The notes under the pieces were generated by a model. It searched no databases and had not been told where the DNA came from. It worked only from the letters and a program-made list of their open reading frames with translations. A program made the position numbers and the translations under genes. Positions 61,301 through 64,000 of a DNA stretch of 64,000 nt are shown here, one piece after another (within the stretch, counting starts at the first letter, position 1; each line of letters opens with the position of its first letter). This DNA comes from Tetradesmus obliquus (Eukaryota; Chlorophyta; Chlorophyceae; Sphaeropleales; Scenedesmaceae): assembly GCA_030272155.1 (NCBI GenBank), contig CP126197.1, positions 1,364,001-1,428,000 of the forward strand. Direction: 5' to 3'.

Positions 61301-63754
61301 GTCAACACACCTGACTGCCTGTCACAGTGTCGCCTAGTGAACAGCTTGGCAGAGCTGCAGCTGCAGACCTCAGACCAACATGAGCAGCAATGCAGCAGCC
61401 CTGTTTACCACAAGCATACGCGACCTTTCACCTGAGGGCCCTGCAGGCAGGCGCTGCGAGGTCGTGCCTGGCGTCATGATGAAGCCATCAGGCACCGCAG
61501 TGCCATGGCTGGCGATGCTGGTGGGCATCATGGTCACTCCCTTGCCGATCTTCACGCGGCCCACAACCTGCAAGCAAGGTTGCAGAAAAGGCATTTCAAT
61601 GACATGACATAGCACAGCGCCGGGTGATGCTGGTGGGCATCATGGTCACTCCCTTACCGATCTTCACGCGGCCCACAACCTGCAAGCAAGGTTGCAAAAA
61701 GGCATTTCAATGACATGACATAACACAGCCGGGGGATGCTGGTAGGCATCATGGTCACTCCCTTGCCGATCTTCACGCGGCCCACAACGTGCAGCACATA
61801 ACAAACAACAGCAGTTTGTTGTCAGCAGGAACGCAGAAAGGCATCGCCGTGCGGTGTGAGTTCATGCTGGTGGTCACCATAGCCGCAATTGCGCCGATGT
61901 TCACGTGGCCGACCTGAGCACAAAGCGAGCACGAAGTGGGCATACAGTGTTGTTTGTAGGATATCTCAGGGCGTGCACATTAGGCAAGTGTGTTTCCTGC
62001 TAGACAGGTTGCACCACAACAAGTGACACTATAGCCTTCGTGGTGTGGCCGCCTCAGGCTCAAGTTAGTGTGCTCTTGATGATCAGCATAGGCAGTATCA
62101 ACAGCCAATTGTTGGCTGCATGCAGCGTGTGCATTGCTCACCATGGTGCCCCTGCCTCCCGGCTCCGCTGCTGCGTGGAAGCTGGAGCCGTCAATGAAGG
62201 AGTCAGCCTCGATGACTGGAGCAGCAGCAGCAGCAGCAGCAGCGTGCAAATTGACGTGGGTATCCTTGCTGCGTGGCATCTGGAGGATGCAATGCAAGCG
62301 TGCAGCAGCAGTGGCACCAACAAGGAGGTAGCCGCGCGGAAGTCAAGCGCACAACACGGCCGCCCGTCACAAACACTGCAGCCAAACGTCTCTCCTGGGG
62401 GCTGTTATCAACAAAGAGCACAACTAATAAAATGCATAGCGCTATCAGCCACCCACCTGTGTTGTCTCCAATCTCCACCATGTCCCAATCTCCAATGTTT
62501 GGCGAGTCGATCGCCACATTCCTCCCAATCTTGCAGCCCAGGGCGCGCAGGTACCACACAAACATGGGCGTCCTCCGCACCAGCACGTAGATGTATGACA
62601 GGCTGAACCTCACTGTGCTTCGCACCAGCCACCACTTGACATAATACAGGCTCCATATGGCGCGTGTGCCGGGCTTCTGCCTGCCCAGCAGGGCCCACTT
62701 GAAGGCCACTGACCAGGCCAGCAGGGTGAACATGCCGCCGGTGGCCAGGGTGAACGCGTAGAGCGGTACCAACAGGATATGCGGACGCCGCAGCGCAAAC
62801 AGGTACACAGCCTGCAACCAAATACAGCCAGCAGAGCAGGGCAGCACAGCAGCAAGGCAGCATTAGCAGCGGCCAAAGGTTTGTTGTTAGGTCTGCCCAG
62901 CAGGGCCCATTTGAAGGCCACTGACCAGGCCAGTAGGGTGAACACGCCTCCGGTGGCGAGGCAGAAGGCGTAGAGCGGTACCAGCAGGATGACCGGACGC
63001 CGCAGCGCAAACAGGCACACAGCCTGCAAAAGAGAACGAAAAGGACAGAGCAAGGCAGCACAACAGCATCAGCAGGAGCAAAAGCAGTCGAGTTTAGCCT
63101 GCACTGTAGCCCCCACCTGAACGCGATGGATCACTCTAGAATGTTGCCTCACCTTCACAAATCAACCAGCATCTCACCTCCAGGAGGCCGCATGCGAGAT
63201 GGATTAGCCCATCATGCCTAGCAGGACCAGCCCGCCAGCCTGCAGCTGCATGGTCTTGCAAGCACCAAACTTCTGCAATCACATTATGAATGACACATTG
63301 AACGTGACATAGCGTAACATGTGACATGTCACACTCGCCTCCAGGAAGCCGCAGGCGATGACGTATCCCAGCATTCCCAGCAGGAACAGCCCACCAAACT
63401 GCAGCGCAGTCGCCAGCCACACCGGCAGCGCCCTGCTGCCAAATCCTTGACTCCCATAGCCTCCATCCTCCTCTTCTTTGAAGCATGGCAGCTCGCCAAA
63501 CCCTCCACCTCCAGCAGCAGCAGCAGCAGCAGCAGACTGGCCCATGCTTGCCCAGCCTTTGTTGCACAGGCTGTTGCGGCTGTCTGCGCTGCGGTCTGCT
63601 GCTGTGGAAAAGCTGTTTTGGTAGCAGGATCCGGCCCCAATCATGCTGAAGCTCCCCTGGCGGGAGGCGACGTCTGTGAAGGCATACTTGCCGCATTGGG
63701 ATTCGATGGCGGCTGCCATTGCCGTTACAGTTGAATGCTGGTAGATCAGCAGGC
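52218..63754 (-). CDS. Pls/PosA-type NRPS-like protein, C-terminal membrane/LbH region (5' end outside window)
   Basis: Exons: 63339-63754 (starts in phase, preceding exons beyond the window), 62457-62811, 62142-62215, 61432-61567, 59351-59483, 58428-58705, 57760-57973, 56894-57091, 55687-56098, 54544-54630, 53847-54029, 52218-52307. Phases close at all 11 junctions, giving about 858 residues. Several hydrophobic pairs of helices alternate with left-handed beta-helix hexapeptide segments: GCKIGRNVAIDSP...IGDNTVIE, then VKIGKGVTM, then VIGATSGRTAPVVLG, and finally VTIGDGTVIGDGAFL with the end VMKGETVPAGATWQGVPA. This layout matches the terminal domain of Pls/epsilon-poly-lysine-synthetase-type NRPS-like enzymes (TIGR02353-like), normally preceded by adenylation and carrier domains. 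Those, if present, lie beyond 64000. The product is unknown. It could instead be a stand-alone acetyltransferase-like protein. Confidence 0.8.
52405..52570. repeat. Partial copies of the last two NRPS-like exons
   Basis: 52405-52445 repeats the AG plus 5' part of the final exon (AMKGETVPAGAT reading) just upstream of it. 52518-52570 repeats the 3' end of exon 53847-54029 (DAAMEEHATLREMSL) with its donor, downstream of the intact copy. The LINE insertion separates the latter from its source. Confidence 0.8.
52805..53738 (-). mobile_element. 5'-truncated LINE with restriction-like endonuclease-type C-terminus
   Basis: The element is flanked by a perfect 12-bp duplication, ACATGTAACTAT (52793-52804 and 53739-53750). 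On the minus strand it ends in an ACTC-type tail next to the first copy. The retained ORF (stop near 52960) has a CPLRCG...H...GC zinc-knuckle-like motif followed by PDI...EIKYC. That looks like a PD-(D/E)xK core, as in LINEs with a C-terminal endonuclease, and the ORF ends in a basic KKRKH tail. The 3' UTR holds the hairpin CCAGGGGC/GCCCCTGG. It lies in the last intron of the NRPS-like gene in the sense direction. The reverse transcriptase part is missing, so it is a dead copy. Confidence 0.8.
54685..55210. repeat. Four 5'-part copies of NRPS-like exon 54544-54630
   Basis: Copies near 54700-54770, 54850-54915, 55015-55085 and a short one near 55165-55190 contain the acceptor and the LYNWYLRAMGSTVGKDVF-like start, with GGCAGG-rich spacers. 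All lie upstream of the intact exon in the sense direction. Some have drifted (RAIGSTVSKDVFC). Confidence 0.85.
55421..57680. repeat. Junction copies around exons 55687-56098, 56894-57091 and 57760-57973
   Basis: 55421-55480 and 55557-55620 repeat the 3' end and donor of exon 55687-56098 (INAHLYADFNGFKGSL), and 56155-56260 repeats its 5' part. Four copies (about 56430-56810) repeat the 3' end of exon 56894-57091 (SITLGGFKLR), and three copies (57135-57530) repeat its 5' part. About 57595-57680 repeats the 3' end of exon 57760-57973 (ELF-VEDTASMC). A C16 run sits at 55622-55637 beside one copy. Confidence 0.8.
57993..58240. repeat. (CAG)~26 tract plus 5'-part copy of exon 57760-57973
   Basis: 57993-58071 is a long CAG run (CTG on the sense strand) just upstream of the acceptor of exon 57760-57973. 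Further upstream, about 58150-58240 is a well-preserved copy of that exon's first ~33 codons (GLWLAWRRHLFKCLIAGPFQ). It runs out into non-coding sequence without a donor. Confidence 0.85.
58866..58924 (-). mobile_element. Diverged copy of the CCACTC-hairpin non-LTR-type fragment
   Basis: It matches the body of the 6689-6777 and 10674-10803 elements (GAGCCTTTCGTTGGCTC and a CCACTC...GAGTGG hairpin). Next to it lies a degenerate GTAAC-type tail (about 58855-58865). It sits in an intron of the NRPS-like gene. Confidence 0.5.
59351..60975. repeat. Array of about nine (plus three diverged) 5'-part copies of exon 59351-59483
   Basis: The intact exon reads DAEAHARVRNEHEVLPLW and continues into a membrane helix. 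Its first ~17 codons recur near 59677, 59808, 60057, 60170, 60308, 60552, 60674, 60805 and 60925, with weaker ones near 59550, 59930 and 60430. Spacing alternates between about 120 and 250 bp inside a higher-order unit of about 490-500 bp. Only the downstream-most copy continues into the helix and has a donor. Confidence 0.85.
61620..61916. repeat. Three 5'-part copies of NRPS-like exon 61432-61567
   Basis: Copies near 61630-61682 and 61740-61790 keep the VVGRVKIGKGVTMMPTS-like start. The one at about 61870-61916 has drifted (VGHVNIGAIAAMVTT). All lie upstream of the intact exon. Confidence 0.85.
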
Positions 63755-64000
63755 CTGCAGCACAAACAAATAAATCTTGAAGTTACATGGCATCAGGCAT
63801 GGCCTGTGAATGCGTACTTGCCGCATTGGGATTCGATGGCGGCAGCCATGGCTGTTACTGTGGAGTGCTGGTAGATCAGCAGGCCTGCAGTATAACAAAT
63901 AAATCTTGAAGTTAAATGGCATCAGGCATGGTCTGTGAATGCGTACTTGCCGCATTGGGATTCGATGGCGGCGGCCATGGCTGTTACTGTAGAGTGGTGG
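62890..64000. repeat. Junction copies at the upstream edge of the NRPS-like region
   Basis: 62890-63026 duplicates the first ~45 codons of exon 62457-62811 (AVCLFALRRP...FKWALLGR) with acceptor but no donor. About 63177-63245 repeats the 3' end of exon 63339-63754 with a normal GT donor. About 63790-63890 and 63910-64000 repeat that exon's 5' part (LLIYQHSTVTAMAAAIESQCGKYAF). Confidence 0.8.

Noticed and set aside
1..64000. tRNA, rRNA or other structured RNA genes
   Set aside because: No cloverleaf or rRNA-like stretch was seen by eye. The B-box-like string at about 7926-7945 lacks a convincing A box and belongs to the retroelement fragment.

Overview
This window is nuclear DNA from an intron-rich eukaryote, most likely a chlorophyte green alga. 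A scenedesmacean/sphaeroplealean-type genome is my best guess. The reasons are many short exons with GT-AG junctions, very abundant CAG/CTG repeats in introns and in coding sequence (poly-Gln/poly-Ala), a TBL/PMR5-like cell-wall acyltransferase relative, a SERINC membrane protein and a TPR/NUA nuclear-basket protein. The species is an inference. Splice models were built by hand, and reading phase was checked at every junction.

Layout. 1-12.4 kb: two tandem minus-strand paralogues (2317-5318 and 8766-12086). Each has a signal-peptide exon followed by repeated phase-0 exons that each encode one ~40-60 residue module. The whole locus is a ~6.8 kb segmental duplication, and a promoter block is conserved between the copies. 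13.6-19.0 kb (minus): secreted SGNH-type TBL/PMR5-like protein with a low-complexity tail. 19.6-39.9 kb (minus): a 31-exon TPR/NUA nuclear-pore-basket gene of about 2,457 residues. 41.3-42.4 kb (plus): a small secreted Cys-rich protein, divergent from TPR. 43.9-47.3 kb (plus): SERINC/TDE1 family. 47.3-52.2 kb: gene-poor. 52.2-64.0 kb (minus, 5' end beyond the window): the membrane plus left-handed beta-helix C-terminal region of a Pls/PosA-type NRPS-like protein. One of its introns carries a 5'-truncated LINE with a 12-bp target-site duplication.

The most striking signal is not a single gene. In the four intron-rich conserved genes, short segments straddling splice junctions are tandemly duplicated inside introns. 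In about 40 cases examined, copies of an exon's 5' part (with acceptor) lie upstream of the intact exon. Copies of an exon's 3' part (with donor) lie downstream. This arrangement leaves one intact exon. It looks like a pervasive local tandem-duplication process filtered by splicing. The modular pair at 2-12 kb may show what happens when whole exons duplicate in phase 0.
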